From the NCBI RefSeq assembly GCF_000482245.1, contig NZ_AWNH01000047.1, forward strand, positions 1-64,000: a stretch of 64,000 nt of DNA. The letters run 5' to 3'. The position numbers and the translations under genes are program-made. Shown one piece after another: positions 8,099-16,674 of the stretch. Source of the stretch: Leptolyngbya sp. Heron Island J (GTDB lineage Bacteria; Cyanobacteriota; Cyanobacteriia; Phormidesmidales; Phormidesmidaceae). The notes beneath the pieces were generated by a model, which ran no database searches, had not been told where the DNA came from, and was given only the letters and a program-made list of their open reading frames with translations. The first letter of the stretch is position 1; each line of letters starts with the position of its first letter.

Positions 8099-9520
8099 AT
8101 GTGGTCCCAAGCCTGTGCTCCACTGGTTGAGGCTTTGCGTGATTGTGCTCGATGTCAGCGGGCTGCGTTTTATACGCCTGGGCATAAAGGCGGACAAGGG
8201 ATATCGCTGTTACATCAGACTGTCTTTGGCGACGATATCTTTGCATTGGATTTGCCCGAGCTGCCAGAACTGGATGATTTATTTGCGCCAGAGTCAGTCA
8301 TTTTGGAGGCTCAGCAGCTAGCTGCTGAGGCTTTTGGGGCTGAGCGTACTTGGTTTTTGGTGAATGGTTCTACCTGCGGTGTTGAGGCGGCATTGCTGGC
8401 TACTTGTGGGCCAGGGGATAAAGTCATCGTGCCGCGCAATGCACATCAGTCGGTGGTATCTGGGCTGATTTTATCGGGGGCAATGCCGGTGTGGATAGCG
8501 CCTATGCATGACCCAGAATGGCAGCTTGCTCTGGGCTTGAATGTGAATATGATGGCGTCTACGCTCAGTCAAAACCCTGATGCTAAGGCGGTGGTGGTGG
8601 TGTCGCCAACCTATGAAGGTGTCTGTAGCGATATTGAGGCGCTAGCAGCTGTTGTTCATGAATATGGCATCCCACTGATTGTGGATGCTGCCCATGGTCC
8701 TCATTTTGGGTTTCATTCTGAGCTGCCGCCGTCGGCCCTGAGTAGTGGTGCCGATATTGTGATTCACTCGGCCCATAAAGTATTAGCCGCATTTACTCAG
8801 GCGGCGTTGCTCCATGTGCAGGGAGAACGATGCGATCGCAACCGCTTAAATCAGGCGCTGCGCATGACTCAATCCAGCAGTCCTAGCTATTTACTCCTGG
8901 GCTCCCTAGACGCTGCCCGGCATCAAATGGCAACCCAGGGCCTGGCACTGATGGAGCAGACCCTAAGCCTGGCGAATTCTGCTCGCTATCGGTTACAAGA
9001 TAGTCCCCTACCTGTCTTGGATGTGTCTGCAGGGGGGATCTTTCAACAAGACCTGACTCGGCTGACGGTTGATGTATCGGCCATAGGAACAACCGGCTTT
9101 GCCGCCGATGCCTGGCTACATGAACGTGGTGTGACTGCTGAGCTACCGACGCTGCATCAGCTTACCTTTATCATCAGTCTGGGAAATTCAGAGCAAGACA
9201 TCGACCAGTTGATCTATGGACTCAAACAACTGCCAACTAGGACAGCTGCCGTTAAATCTCAGTCATATTTTTCGATGCCAGTAGTTGGGATGTCCCCCCG
9301 TGAGGCCTTTTTTGCTCACACGAGTGACTGTGCGGCAGACGAGGCGGTTGGTCGCTTTAGTGCGGATACAGTGTGTATCTATCCACCGGGTATTCCTAAT
9401 CTGATGCCGGGAGAGCTGATCACAGCAGACATATTAAATAACTTAAAGATGGCCCAAAGGGCTGGAGCCCATTTGAGCGGTTTGATGGACCCCACACTAC
9501 AAACCCTCAGAGTTTTGTAG
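8099..9520 (+). CDS. Orn/Lys/Arg decarboxylase-family PLP enzyme
   Basis: This is a fold-type I PLP enzyme of the ornithine/lysine/arginine decarboxylase group, short form, as found in cyanobacteria and Firmicutes. The N-terminus has the family signature YTPGHKGG near residue 26. The substrate-binding region reads VNGSTCGVEAALLA, and the PLP-Asp segment is LIVDAAHGPHFGFH. The Schiff-base lysine lies in IVIHSAHKVLAAFTQAALLH near residue 232. A C-terminal domain with YPPGIPNLMPGE follows. It would decarboxylate a basic amino acid toward polyamines, but the exact substrate (Arg, Lys or Orn) is not evident. I chose ATG 8099; the frame also allows TTG 8093. CbiT follows after 91 bases. Confidence 0.85.
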   Translation: MWSQACAPLVEALRDCARCQRAAFYTPGHKGGQGISLLHQTVFGDDIFALDLPELPELDDLFAPESVILEAQQLAAEAFGAERTWFLVNGSTCGVEAALLATCGPGDKVIVPRNAHQSVVSGLILSGAMPVWIAPMHDPEWQLALGLNVNMMASTLSQNPDAKAVVVVSPTYEGVCSDIEALAAVVHEYGIPLIVDAAHGPHFGFHSELPPSALSSGADIVIHSAHKVLAAFTQAALLHVQGERCDRNRLNQALRMTQSSSPSYLLLGSLDAARHQMATQGLALMEQTLSLANSARYRLQDSPLPVLDVSAGGIFQQDLTRLTVDVSAIGTTGFAADAWLHERGVTAELPTLHQLTFIISLGNSEQDIDQLIYGLKQLPTRTAAVKSQSYFSMPVVGMSPREAFFAHTSDCAADEAVGRFSADTVCIYPPGIPNLMPGELITADILNNLKMAQRAGAHLSGLMDPTLQTLRVL

Positions 9521-9611
9521 GCTCAAGTGCGCTTCTGCCATTAACCCCTAGCCAGCCTTCAAGAACAGCGTTATCCTCAGGCTATTCCAGCGTTTTAAGG
9601 CAGAGATCTCC

Positions 9612-10208
9612 ATGGAGCCCCTTTGGCCCTATGCTACCCCCGGTATTCCTGACCGCCTGTTTGAACAATTACCCGGTATTCCCATGAGCCAACGGGAAGT
9701 GCGGTTGGTGCTGCTCAGTGCTCTCAAGCTGGGGCCTCAAGCGGTGCTTTGGGATATTGGTGCCGGTACTGGGACAATTGCGGTAGAGGCAGCGCTGCTG
9801 TGCCCTCAAGGTTCTATAGTTGCGGTGGAGCGAGATCAAGATGTGGCAGCACTGATCAAAAATAACTGTCAGCGGTTTGGAGTACCTAACGTTGATGTCG
9901 TCGTGGATAATGCACCTGAATGCTTTGACAGCTTACCCCACATCCCTAATGCAATTTTGGTAGAGGGGGGGCGAGACCTAAAACCTCTGCTATCCCACGC
10001 CTGGGACAAATTAGCACCCCATGGGCGGCTAGTGGCGACTGCAGGTAATTTTCAATCACTCTACGCGATCTCTGAAAGTTTTGCAGATCTCCAGGTGCGC
10101 AATATTGAAGTGGTACAAACTGGTGGCAGTCGCTTAGAAACTCGTGGCTCTAATCAAGTTTTGAAACCGATTGTGCCCATTTTTATCCTCAGTGGTGAAA
10201 AATTTTAG
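9612..10208 (+). CDS. cbiT: Precorrin-6B/cobalt-precorrin C15-methyltransferase CbiT
   Basis: CbiT methylates C15 of the corrin ring precursor and decarboxylates the C12 acetate side chain, using S-adenosylmethionine. It acts in the cytoplasm on the route to cobalamin. The 198-residue sequence begins with the typical GIPDRLFEQLPGIPMSQREVR segment (shortened here). Motif I of class I methyltransferases follows: LWDIGAGTGTIAVEA at about residues 45-59, then VAVERD with the ribose-binding acid. No CbiE domain is fused. The window also encodes MetH, a B12 user, about 47 kb away. Confidence 0.9.
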   Translation: MEPLWPYATPGIPDRLFEQLPGIPMSQREVRLVLLSALKLGPQAVLWDIGAGTGTIAVEAALLCPQGSIVAVERDQDVAALIKNNCQRFGVPNVDVVVDNAPECFDSLPHIPNAILVEGGRDLKPLLSHAWDKLAPHGRLVATAGNFQSLYAISESFADLQVRNIEVVQTGGSRLETRGSNQVLKPIVPIFILSGEKF

Positions 10209-10614
10209 CTCTGTCAAACTGTGCCCTGTGAATGACTTGATTACATCGAGCAAGAGGTCTAATTAGATACTGGAGGTATACAGAGGTCAATTTTTGACCA
10301 AGCGTTTTGTGAAATGATGATGGCCTGTGCTTTCCTTGACAATATCTGGAGTGGTCGGTCAGTAACTTTCCTTACGCTGAGCTGTATGCTGTAATAAATT
10401 TGGGGATAATTGAATTGATATTTTTCGATTCATATATTTTAAGCCAATATTTATCTGAAGTATCTGTTTCCTTGTTAACGTTTTTCGATGCACGCTCCTG
10501 TAATGGTCTGGTTGCTTCATAGGAGTTTGTTAGGATGACTTGCTCTCTCCAAAGCGCCAGATAGATTCATGGGAGTTGTGTCTATGTCGCTACAAAAACC
10601 TTCGGTTTTTAGTC
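10209..10614. other. Intergenic leader region before the glycosyltransferase-EAL gene
   Basis: This 406-bp stretch has no recognised gene. Near its end AGGAG (10521-10525) precedes ATG 10535, which opens a 9-codon frame (MTCSLQSAR, stop 10562-10564). The TTG at 10540 in another frame could extend the downstream protein by 25 residues. A stem-loop lies at 10596-10612. Confidence 0.45.
10596..10612 (+). promoter_or_regulatory. Stem-loop just before the GT2-EAL start codon
   Basis: AAAAACC and GGTTTTT form a perfect 7-bp stem with loop TTC, ending two bases before ATG 10615. It could mask translation start or act as a weak terminator or attenuator. Confidence 0.4.
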
Positions 10615-12432
10615 ATGATGACTGTTGATTTTCAACCGAATAAGGTGGCTGGGTCTTCTATGGTGCCTCAGCGAGCCTGTTTGGATATTAGTGTTGTTAT
10701 TCCTACCTACAATGGTGCTGAGCGTATTCCCCAGGTACTGGCTGTGCTCAAACAGCAAGAGAATCTAGATAGATTTACCTGGGAAGTGATTGTCTGTGAT
10801 AACAATAGTTGCGATCGCACCGCTGACATTGTTGCAGACTACCAACGCCTATGGTCTCAAGAGGTGCCGCTGCGCTACTGTTTTGTGGCTGAGCAAGGAG
10901 CTGCGTTTGCCAGACAGCGAGGAGTTACAGAAGCCAGAGGGCACATGATTGCGTTTCTGGATGACGACAACATCCCGGCTCTTGATTGGTTAAGCAATGT
11001 TTATAGATTTGCTCAGGCCAACCCCAGCGCTGGCGCATTTGGTAGCCAAATCCATGGTGATTTTCAGGGAGTTTTGCCCCAAGGTTTTGAACAAATTGCC
11101 TGTTTTTTAGCCATTGTTGAGCGTGGTAGCCAGCCTCATCTCTATCAGCCAAAGTCTAAAATTCTACCACCTGCAGCAGGCTTAGCCGTGCGTCGGTCTG
11201 CTTGGCTGGATGCGGTACCAGAGCGTTTATTTTTAAATCACAAGGGCAAATCAGCGGGCTTAGCGAGTGAAGATCTAGAGGCGTTACTGCATATTCAAAA
11301 AGCAGGTTGGGAGATTTGGTACAACTCCGATATGGTGATTACTCATCAAATTCCTGAAAGTCGCCTGCAACGAGAGTATTTAGTCTCTCTCCTTCGCTGT
11401 GTGGGTCTCAGTCGGTCTTACATCCGGTTCTTAGGAGCGAAAAATTGGCAACGACTTTTTAAGATGCCAGCCTACGTGGTCAATGATTTACGAAAATTGG
11501 GACTCCATTGTATTAAACATGGGTTGCAACAGCATGATCTCAATCTTGTTGCAGCTTGTGAACGAGCCCTACTCCTCAGTACAGTGGCCAGTCCTGTTTT
11601 TCTGTTAAAAAAAGCGTCCCAGGACTGGTGGCAAAACTGGCGAGATAATATAGAGCTACCTGAGCGTCAGCTATGGTTGCGCCGGTTGACGGATACCTTT
11701 GAAAAGCGTCAGCTAGAGCTATATCAACAGTCTGTTATTATGCTTGACCCAGTGGCGTCATCAACTGTTAATGAGATAACAGGTTTGCCACACTTTGAGA
11801 TCTTGTTGAGACTGCGGCAAGAATCTTCTGAACATCAACCTGTTTCTCCTAAGGTCTTCTTTCCTACGGCAGAACGTTATGGTTTGATACGTACCCTGGA
11901 TCGACGAGTTGTTCAGCAGCTGTGTGAACTCTTAGGACCACGACCGCTAGAGGCGGTTTATTCTTTAAATCTCTCGGCAGTCAGTGTTGCTGATCCTAGC
12001 TTTCCTAACTTCTTAGAGGAGCAGTTGCAACGTAATCGAGTGATTCCCCAGAGTCTGTGCTTTGAATTGCCGGTATCTGCTGTAATCAATGCCTGGCCAC
12101 AGTCTAAGAGTCTGATGGAGCGGATGAAACACCTGGGTCTACGGGTGGCTATTGATGATGTGAGTGATGGGGAAATCTTTAATCACTCAGGTGCGCCTCT
12201 GCTGATTGACTGTTTGAAGCTGAGTCAGACGGCGGTGGCTCCTGGCTCTCGACAGGATGATGATGTCTTGACTGATTTGATTCAGCTCAGTCGACAACAT
12301 CATGTGCAGCTGGTGGCTAAAGGAGTGGAAACCCAGGCTGCCATAGATCGGTTACAAACGCTTGGTATTGCTTATTTTCAAGGTTACCAATTTTCAAAAC
12401 CGGTTCCCTTTATTCAGGATGTTGCTGCCTAA
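10615..12432 (+). CDS. HpsE-like family 2 glycosyltransferase fused to an EAL domain
   Basis: Numbering here follows the 630-residue frame from TTG 10540; my preferred start, ATG 10615, is residue 26. Residues 49-280 form a GT-A glycosyltransferase domain: ISVVIPTYNGAERIP, FLDDDN at 139-144 (DXD-like), SEDLEALL and HQIPESRL. It closely resembles the next gene and HpsE of hormogonium polysaccharide synthesis. Residues 415-625 form an EAL domain: FEILLR (E420), FFPTAERYGLIRTLD, NLS (N477), FELPVS (E509), AIDDVSDG (D539, D540), CLKLSQ (K560), AKGVET (E597) and QGYQFSKP (Q614). The main metal and catalytic positions are kept, but the second glutamate of ExxE is Val and loop 6 FGxG is VSDG. It may therefore bind c-di-GMP with weak or no hydrolysis. 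It is translationally coupled to the next gene. Confidence 0.85.
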   Translation: MMTVDFQPNKVAGSSMVPQRACLDISVVIPTYNGAERIPQVLAVLKQQENLDRFTWEVIVCDNNSCDRTADIVADYQRLWSQEVPLRYCFVAEQGAAFARQRGVTEARGHMIAFLDDDNIPALDWLSNVYRFAQANPSAGAFGSQIHGDFQGVLPQGFEQIACFLAIVERGSQPHLYQPKSKILPPAAGLAVRRSAWLDAVPERLFLNHKGKSAGLASEDLEALLHIQKAGWEIWYNSDMVITHQIPESRLQREYLVSLLRCVGLSRSYIRFLGAKNWQRLFKMPAYVVNDLRKLGLHCIKHGLQQHDLNLVAACERALLLSTVASPVFLLKKASQDWWQNWRDNIELPERQLWLRRLTDTFEKRQLELYQQSVIMLDPVASSTVNEITGLPHFEILLRLRQESSEHQPVSPKVFFPTAERYGLIRTLDRRVVQQLCELLGPRPLEAVYSLNLSAVSVADPSFPNFLEEQLQRNRVIPQSLCFELPVSAVINAWPQSKSLMERMKHLGLRVAIDDVSDGEIFNHSGAPLLIDCLKLSQTAVAPGSRQDDDVLTDLIQLSRQHHVQLVAKGVETQAAIDRLQTLGIAYFQGYQFSKPVPFIQDVAA

Positions 12433-12434
12433 CT

Positions 12435-13406
12435 ATGGTTGATTTTACAGTTGTTATTCCTACGTATAATGGTGCCCAGCGATTGCCAAGGGTATTGGAT
12501 GCATTGCGATCGCAAATAATCACCGACCTGACGTGGGAAATCTTGGTGGTAGACAATAACAGCACTGATACAACAGCAGCCGTAGTGAAGCAGTACCAAT
12601 CTAATTGGCTAGACGCTGTGCCGCTACGGTCTGTAACCGAGTCAAGACAAGGACTAGCCTATGCCCGTCAGTGTGGTGTCGAAACTGCTGACGGCCTGTG
12701 GGTTGGTTTTTTAGATGACGATACCGCTCCCGATCAAAATTGGGTGATGGCAGCCTATGGTTTTGGTGAGCAGCATCCCCGTGCGGGGGCCTATGGAGGT
12801 CAAATTCATGGTGAGTTTGAAGTGCCACCACCTGAGAATTTTGAGCGGATAAAGTCTTTTTTAGCCATTAAAGAACGTGGTCCTGAGCCTCACCTCTATC
12901 AGCCTGAGGTGTTGATATTACCCCCAGGAGCAGGGTTAGTCATTCGTAAGCAAGCCTGGCTCGAAGCAGTGCCAGCGCAGCTACAGCGTACTACCCGCGG
13001 TGGAAATGACTTTGAAATCTCAATTTGCATGCATCGTCAAGGATGGGAAATTTGGTATAACCCAGAGATGCATATTTATCACCACATTCCTAAAAAACGA
13101 CTAGAGCGGGAAGCATTAATTTCTTTGTCTCGTACAGTGGGCAGCTGTATTTGTGAGCTGCGTTTGATCAACGTCAGCACGTTGCAAAAACCTGTGATTG
13201 TCAGTCGTATTTTAGTGGGCAATTTACGACGTGTAATTCAGCATGTGCTCACTTATCGCATGCAAATCAAGCACGATGTTGTATTAATGTGTGAACTAGT
13301 TTTCTTTATTGCAGGTTTTATGAGTCCATTCTATTTGTTGAAGAAAACCCTAGTAAACACTACTCTTTTCTCGACATTATCTCAGGCAACTGCTCAAGGA
13401 CAGTGA
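12435..13406 (+). CDS. HpsE-type family 2 glycosyltransferase
   Basis: This 323-residue glycosyltransferase resembles hormogonium polysaccharide protein HpsE. It has the N-terminal FTVVIPTYNGAQRLP, the nucleotide-sugar acid in VVDNNSTD, the metal site FLDDDTAPD near residue 94, and the conserved AYGGQIHGEFEVPPPENF, FLAIKERGPEPHLYQP and LPPGAGLVIRKQAW. WEIWYNPEMHIYHHIP follows near 207. The C-terminus has hydrophobic stretches that may bind membrane. It starts two bases after the stop of the EAL-fused paralogue, so the pair is a tandem duplication in which only the first copy carries the EAL domain. It likely adds a sugar to a surface glycan. Confidence 0.85.
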   Translation: MVDFTVVIPTYNGAQRLPRVLDALRSQIITDLTWEILVVDNNSTDTTAAVVKQYQSNWLDAVPLRSVTESRQGLAYARQCGVETADGLWVGFLDDDTAPDQNWVMAAYGFGEQHPRAGAYGGQIHGEFEVPPPENFERIKSFLAIKERGPEPHLYQPEVLILPPGAGLVIRKQAWLEAVPAQLQRTTRGGNDFEISICMHRQGWEIWYNPEMHIYHHIPKKRLEREALISLSRTVGSCICELRLINVSTLQKPVIVSRILVGNLRRVIQHVLTYRMQIKHDVVLMCELVFFIAGFMSPFYLLKKTLVNTTLFSTLSQATAQGQ

Positions 13407-13462
13407 CTTAGAATTGCTCATAGAAAAAGCTCAGAACAACAACTATACGCCTGAACTGATGT

Positions 13463-14410
13463 ATGATGCCTCTGATTTCCGTCGTTATTCCTGCTTATAA
13501 TAGTGAAAATACTATTGGTGCAACTGTCAGATCTGTCCTGTCACAGACGATCGAGGACTTTGAAATCATTGTCATTAATGATGGTTCACAGGATGGTACT
13601 TTAGAGCAATTAAATGAGATTTCTGATGCTCGCTTAACTGTTTTATCCTATAAAAATTCTGGAGTGGCTGTTAGCCGTAATCGGGGGATTGCAGCTGCCA
13701 AGGGTGAGTATATTGCCTTTTTGGATGCTGATGATTTGTGGGTGCCGGAAAAATTGGCCTGTCAATATCAAGCTTTAGAAAATGTGTCTACAGCTGCAGT
13801 GGCCTATAGTTGGACAGACTATATTGATGATGAAGGCTCTTTTTTACGCTCTGGCATGCGCCCATCTTTTAGGGGAAACGTTTACCAAAAGTTGTTGACG
13901 TCTAATTTCTTAGAATGTGGCTCTAATCCACTAGTACGACGTTCGGCATTGCAGCATGTGGGAGGGTTTGATCAAGAGCTGCCACCATCGGAAGATTGGG
14001 ATATGTGGTTGCGACTAGCAAAGTCCTATGAGTTTGTTCTAGTGCCGTTGCCTCAAGTTCTATATCGAATTTCAACCACTTCAGCCTCTTTTAATCTGGA
14101 AAAGCATGAGACCTCAAAAATAAAAGCCCTTGAGAAAGCTTTTAAGGAAGCACCTCCTGAAGCCTATCTTCTCAAACGTCAGTGTATGTCAAACTTCTAC
14201 CGTTATCTCACATTTAAAGCTTTAGATACTTCAATTGATTCGATATCTAATCGGCATCGAGGATTTTTAGCAGCTCGTTACTTCTGGTTGTCCTTAAGTC
14301 ATTATCCTAGGGTTATTCGTGAACCTAAAATTATGCTTTCAACCCTTTTAAAGATCTTTTCTTTAGTGATCATGCAGAAATCTCTGAATGCATCAAAGAG
14401 TCAAACTTAA
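13463..14410 (+). CDS. Family 2 glycosyltransferase
   Basis: This 315-residue GT-A glycosyltransferase has ISVVIPAYNSENTIGATV at the N-terminus, IVINDGSQDGT (nucleotide binding), SRNRGIAAAKGEYIAFLDAD with the DXD motif near residue 90, and PPSEDWDMWLRLAKSYEF with the catalytic-base ED. It belongs to the common polysaccharide GT2 group and is clearly different from the two HpsE-like proteins upstream. It is 57 bases after the previous gene and reads as the third gene of the operon. The donor and acceptor sugars are unknown. ATG 13463 and ATG 13466 are equally possible starts. Confidence 0.87.
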   Translation: MMPLISVVIPAYNSENTIGATVRSVLSQTIEDFEIIVINDGSQDGTLEQLNEISDARLTVLSYKNSGVAVSRNRGIAAAKGEYIAFLDADDLWVPEKLACQYQALENVSTAAVAYSWTDYIDDEGSFLRSGMRPSFRGNVYQKLLTSNFLECGSNPLVRRSALQHVGGFDQELPPSEDWDMWLRLAKSYEFVLVPLPQVLYRISTTSASFNLEKHETSKIKALEKAFKEAPPEAYLLKRQCMSNFYRYLTFKALDTSIDSISNRHRGFLAARYFWLSLSHYPRVIREPKIMLSTLLKIFSLVIMQKSLNASKSQT

Positions 14411-14470
14411 TTAGCTGGTTGATGCTAAGAACGTCCGTTTTTTATTCTTATGGGTTACTAAGAGGATTCA

Positions 14471-15628
14471 ATGGCGATTTCTAAAAAACGATTAAAGCTG
14501 TGCTTATATGGCAATGTCTATGGTGCATATCGTTCTCAAAATCTTATTAAAATCCTTCTTGACGAAGGTTATCGAGTGGCCTGGGTACTGCCGGAATTCT
14601 ATCAAGAACGTGGTTTAAAGAAAACCTTGGCAACCAAAATTGCCCATAAGATTTTCGGTTTTTATATCACTATAGATTTATTGATTAAGGCATTGCTATC
14701 AGATGTCTTATATGTTTTACCTGTCAATGCCCAACTGATTAAAACAGCTCTATGGATTTCACAACTCTGTAAGACTAAACTAGTTGTAGAAATGCATGTT
14801 TCACTGTACGACTCTCTGGTGAAAGATCAGCAGACAATTGCTCCTGGTAGTAAGGATGCAAAAGAGCTGATGGCTTTGGACATTCTTGCTTTAACAAAAG
14901 CTGATTACCTCATTTATCTAGCTCAATATGAAATGGATCATTGGGCTAACCTACTCAACGTTAAGGTTAATAATCCCAACAAGTTTATTTCGCCACTGTT
15001 TACTGAACCAACTGATGCCTGCAAACGAGACTATCAACGTCAAACACCATTACGTATTTGTTGGTGGGGGACTTTAATTGCTTTGCATGGTGTGGAAACC
15101 ATGATTGAGGCGATGGCTTTGCTGAAGGCTCAATCGTTTCCATTTACTTTCCATATGTTTGCGATTCCACCAGCAGGACAAGGTTATCTGCTGGATCAGT
15201 ATAAAAATCTGATTCAAGAGAAAGGACTCAGCGACCATGTTTTTATTCGTCCTGACCTAAGATTTGCAGATGAATCGCTACCTAATTATTTGGTTGAAAA
15301 TTGTGACTTAGCCTTGGGAATCTTTGGCAAATCGGGTCGTGCTCTTGCTGGTATACCGACCAAACTAATTGATTCATTAACATTGGGTTTACCGACATTG
15401 ACAATGGCTGCCCCAGCTTTAGACGAGTTCTTTGATGTTTCAAACGATCTATGGACTTGTGAGCCTAATGCCGAGTCGCTGACACAAAGCATATTGGCAA
15501 TTGGCCATGATAAGGTTCAATCAGTCGATTGGCAGCAAACACGTAGTAAGGTGCTGAACACATTTAGCCTAGAAAGATACAAAAAAGTTGTTGACGAAGT
15601 TTTGCGTCAGATTGCAAGCCAGTTATAA
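14471..15628 (+). CDS. GT-B (family 4-like) glycosyltransferase
   Basis: This is a 385-residue GT-B-fold glycosyltransferase. The N-terminal half lacks the classic Gly-rich loop but has KLCLYGNVYGAYRSQNLIKI and paired hydrophobic strands. The C-terminal half has the donor-side pattern RICWWGTLIALHGVETMIEA near residue 196, FIRPDLRFADESLPNYL, then CDLALGIFGKSGRALAGIPTK and the acidic AAPALDEF. This is typical of family 4 enzymes of exopolysaccharide clusters. It closes the plus-strand glycosyltransferase run and meets the minus-strand SDR region tail to tail. It probably acts at the cytoplasmic face of the membrane on a lipid-linked glycan. Confidence 0.8.
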   Translation: MAISKKRLKLCLYGNVYGAYRSQNLIKILLDEGYRVAWVLPEFYQERGLKKTLATKIAHKIFGFYITIDLLIKALLSDVLYVLPVNAQLIKTALWISQLCKTKLVVEMHVSLYDSLVKDQQTIAPGSKDAKELMALDILALTKADYLIYLAQYEMDHWANLLNVKVNNPNKFISPLFTEPTDACKRDYQRQTPLRICWWGTLIALHGVETMIEAMALLKAQSFPFTFHMFAIPPAGQGYLLDQYKNLIQEKGLSDHVFIRPDLRFADESLPNYLVENCDLALGIFGKSGRALAGIPTKLIDSLTLGLPTLTMAAPALDEFFDVSNDLWTCEPNAESLTQSILAIGHDKVQSVDWQQTRSKVLNTFSLERYKKVVDEVLRQIASQL

Positions 15629-15856
15629 AATGCCTCTTCTAATTTTCTGTTGGAAGACATTTATAGTGACGTCGAAATTAGAGATTTTGATTGTCGATGG
15701 CAGTGATAGTGAGTGGTAAGTCAAATATCCCTCAGCTTTAGGGTCTTGGTGTGTTGACATGTGGAGAGTATTACCTGCCAGGCCGAGTCGTTGAAAAAGT
15801 TGTCTAACCACTTGCTGAGCATGATGCTGATTGTGGATAAGGCTGATAGCGGTTGG
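15623..15856 (-). other. Open frame continuing past the SDR stop codon
   Basis: After the SDR stop (15857-15859) the same frame stays open for 77 codons (PTAISLIHNQHHAQQVV, then RQLFQRLGLAGNTLHMS, and onward) to a stop at 15623-15625, overlapping the convergent glycosyltransferase end by six bases. The composition looks protein-like, but I recognise no family and see no start or ribosome site. It may be a decayed downstream domain or chance. Confidence 0.25.
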
Positions 15857-16576
15857 TTATTTCTTTAGTGGGATTAACCTTAAATCGGTGACTGTGGCAG
15901 TTTTTGGCAGGCTCAGGGTGTGCAGAATGCTGGCGGCTACATCTTCTGGTTGCATCAGGTTTTCTGGGACGTAGGGTTTATCTTCTAAAGCATGTACCTG
16001 GGCTTGCATGGGGCTCGCTGTCCGTCCTGGATACACACTTAAGACGCGAATGCCCTGGGGATTGATCTCTTCTCGTAAGCTGTCAGCAATCGCTTTTAGT
16101 GCATGCTTAGAAGCGGCATACTGACCTACGCTACCTCTGGCTGTTAAGCCTACGGTCGAATTGATGAAGACAATCTGAGCTTCAAAGGTAGGCATTTTGG
16201 GCAGTAACGATTGGGTGATCCAGTAGGGGGCACGCACATTTACCTGATACTGATAGTCTAGCGATGTCAGGGAAGATGCTGCTAAAGTTCCCATGCTAAA
16301 TGTGCCTGCACTGTGAATCAGCATATGGATTTGTTTGAGAGGTGCGATCGCATTCAGCATTGTCTGAACTGATGCATCATCTGCTAGATCTGCCACATAG
16401 CGAGATACCTGGGCACCATAACTGTTAGCCTGATCGGCAACAGCGTCAAGAGCAGTTTGATTTCTACCAATCAAACAGAGATTGGCACCCTGCTGTGCCA
16501 ACGCCAGTGCTGTTGCTCGTCCAATGCCACTACTCGCACCTGTAATTACAGCAATCTGATTTTCAAAATACTTCAT
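15857..16576 (-). CDS. SDR-family short-chain dehydrogenase/reductase
   Basis: This 239-residue classical SDR has the NAD(P) motif VITGASSGIGRATALA at residues 10-25, with LIGRN afterwards. The HSAG motif is at about 90 in place of NNAG, the catalytic Ser in FINSTVGL near 138, and YAASKHALK with Tyr and Lys near 152-156. SVYPGRTASPM follows. It is an NAD(P)H-dependent oxidoreductase of unknown substrate. The position between the glycosyltransferases and a sugar-type methyltransferase would fit a sugar-modifying role, but cyanobacteria carry many general SDRs of this kind. The frame remains open beyond the stop codon. Confidence 0.85.
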   Translation of the reverse strand: MKYFENQIAVITGASSGIGRATALALAQQGANLCLIGRNQTALDAVADQANSYGAQVSRYVADLADDASVQTMLNAIAPLKQIHMLIHSAGTFSMGTLAASSLTSLDYQYQVNVRAPYWITQSLLPKMPTFEAQIVFINSTVGLTARGSVGQYAASKHALKAIADSLREEINPQGIRVLSVYPGRTASPMQAQVHALEDKPYVPENLMQPEDVAASILHTLSLPKTATVTDLRLIPLKK

Positions 16577-16674
16577 GAGTATGTCTCAGTTAGTTAGCAT
16601 ACCTGACATAAGCATGACCTTGTCATACCTGAGCAGGTCATGACAAGGTCTATGGCGCTAATTCTGTTGTGAGG

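Noticed and set aside
8064-8321. 85-codon plus-strand frame overlapping the start of the decarboxylase-like gene
   Set aside because: The other frame carries the conserved TPGHKGG and continues as the full enzyme, so this is a shadow frame.
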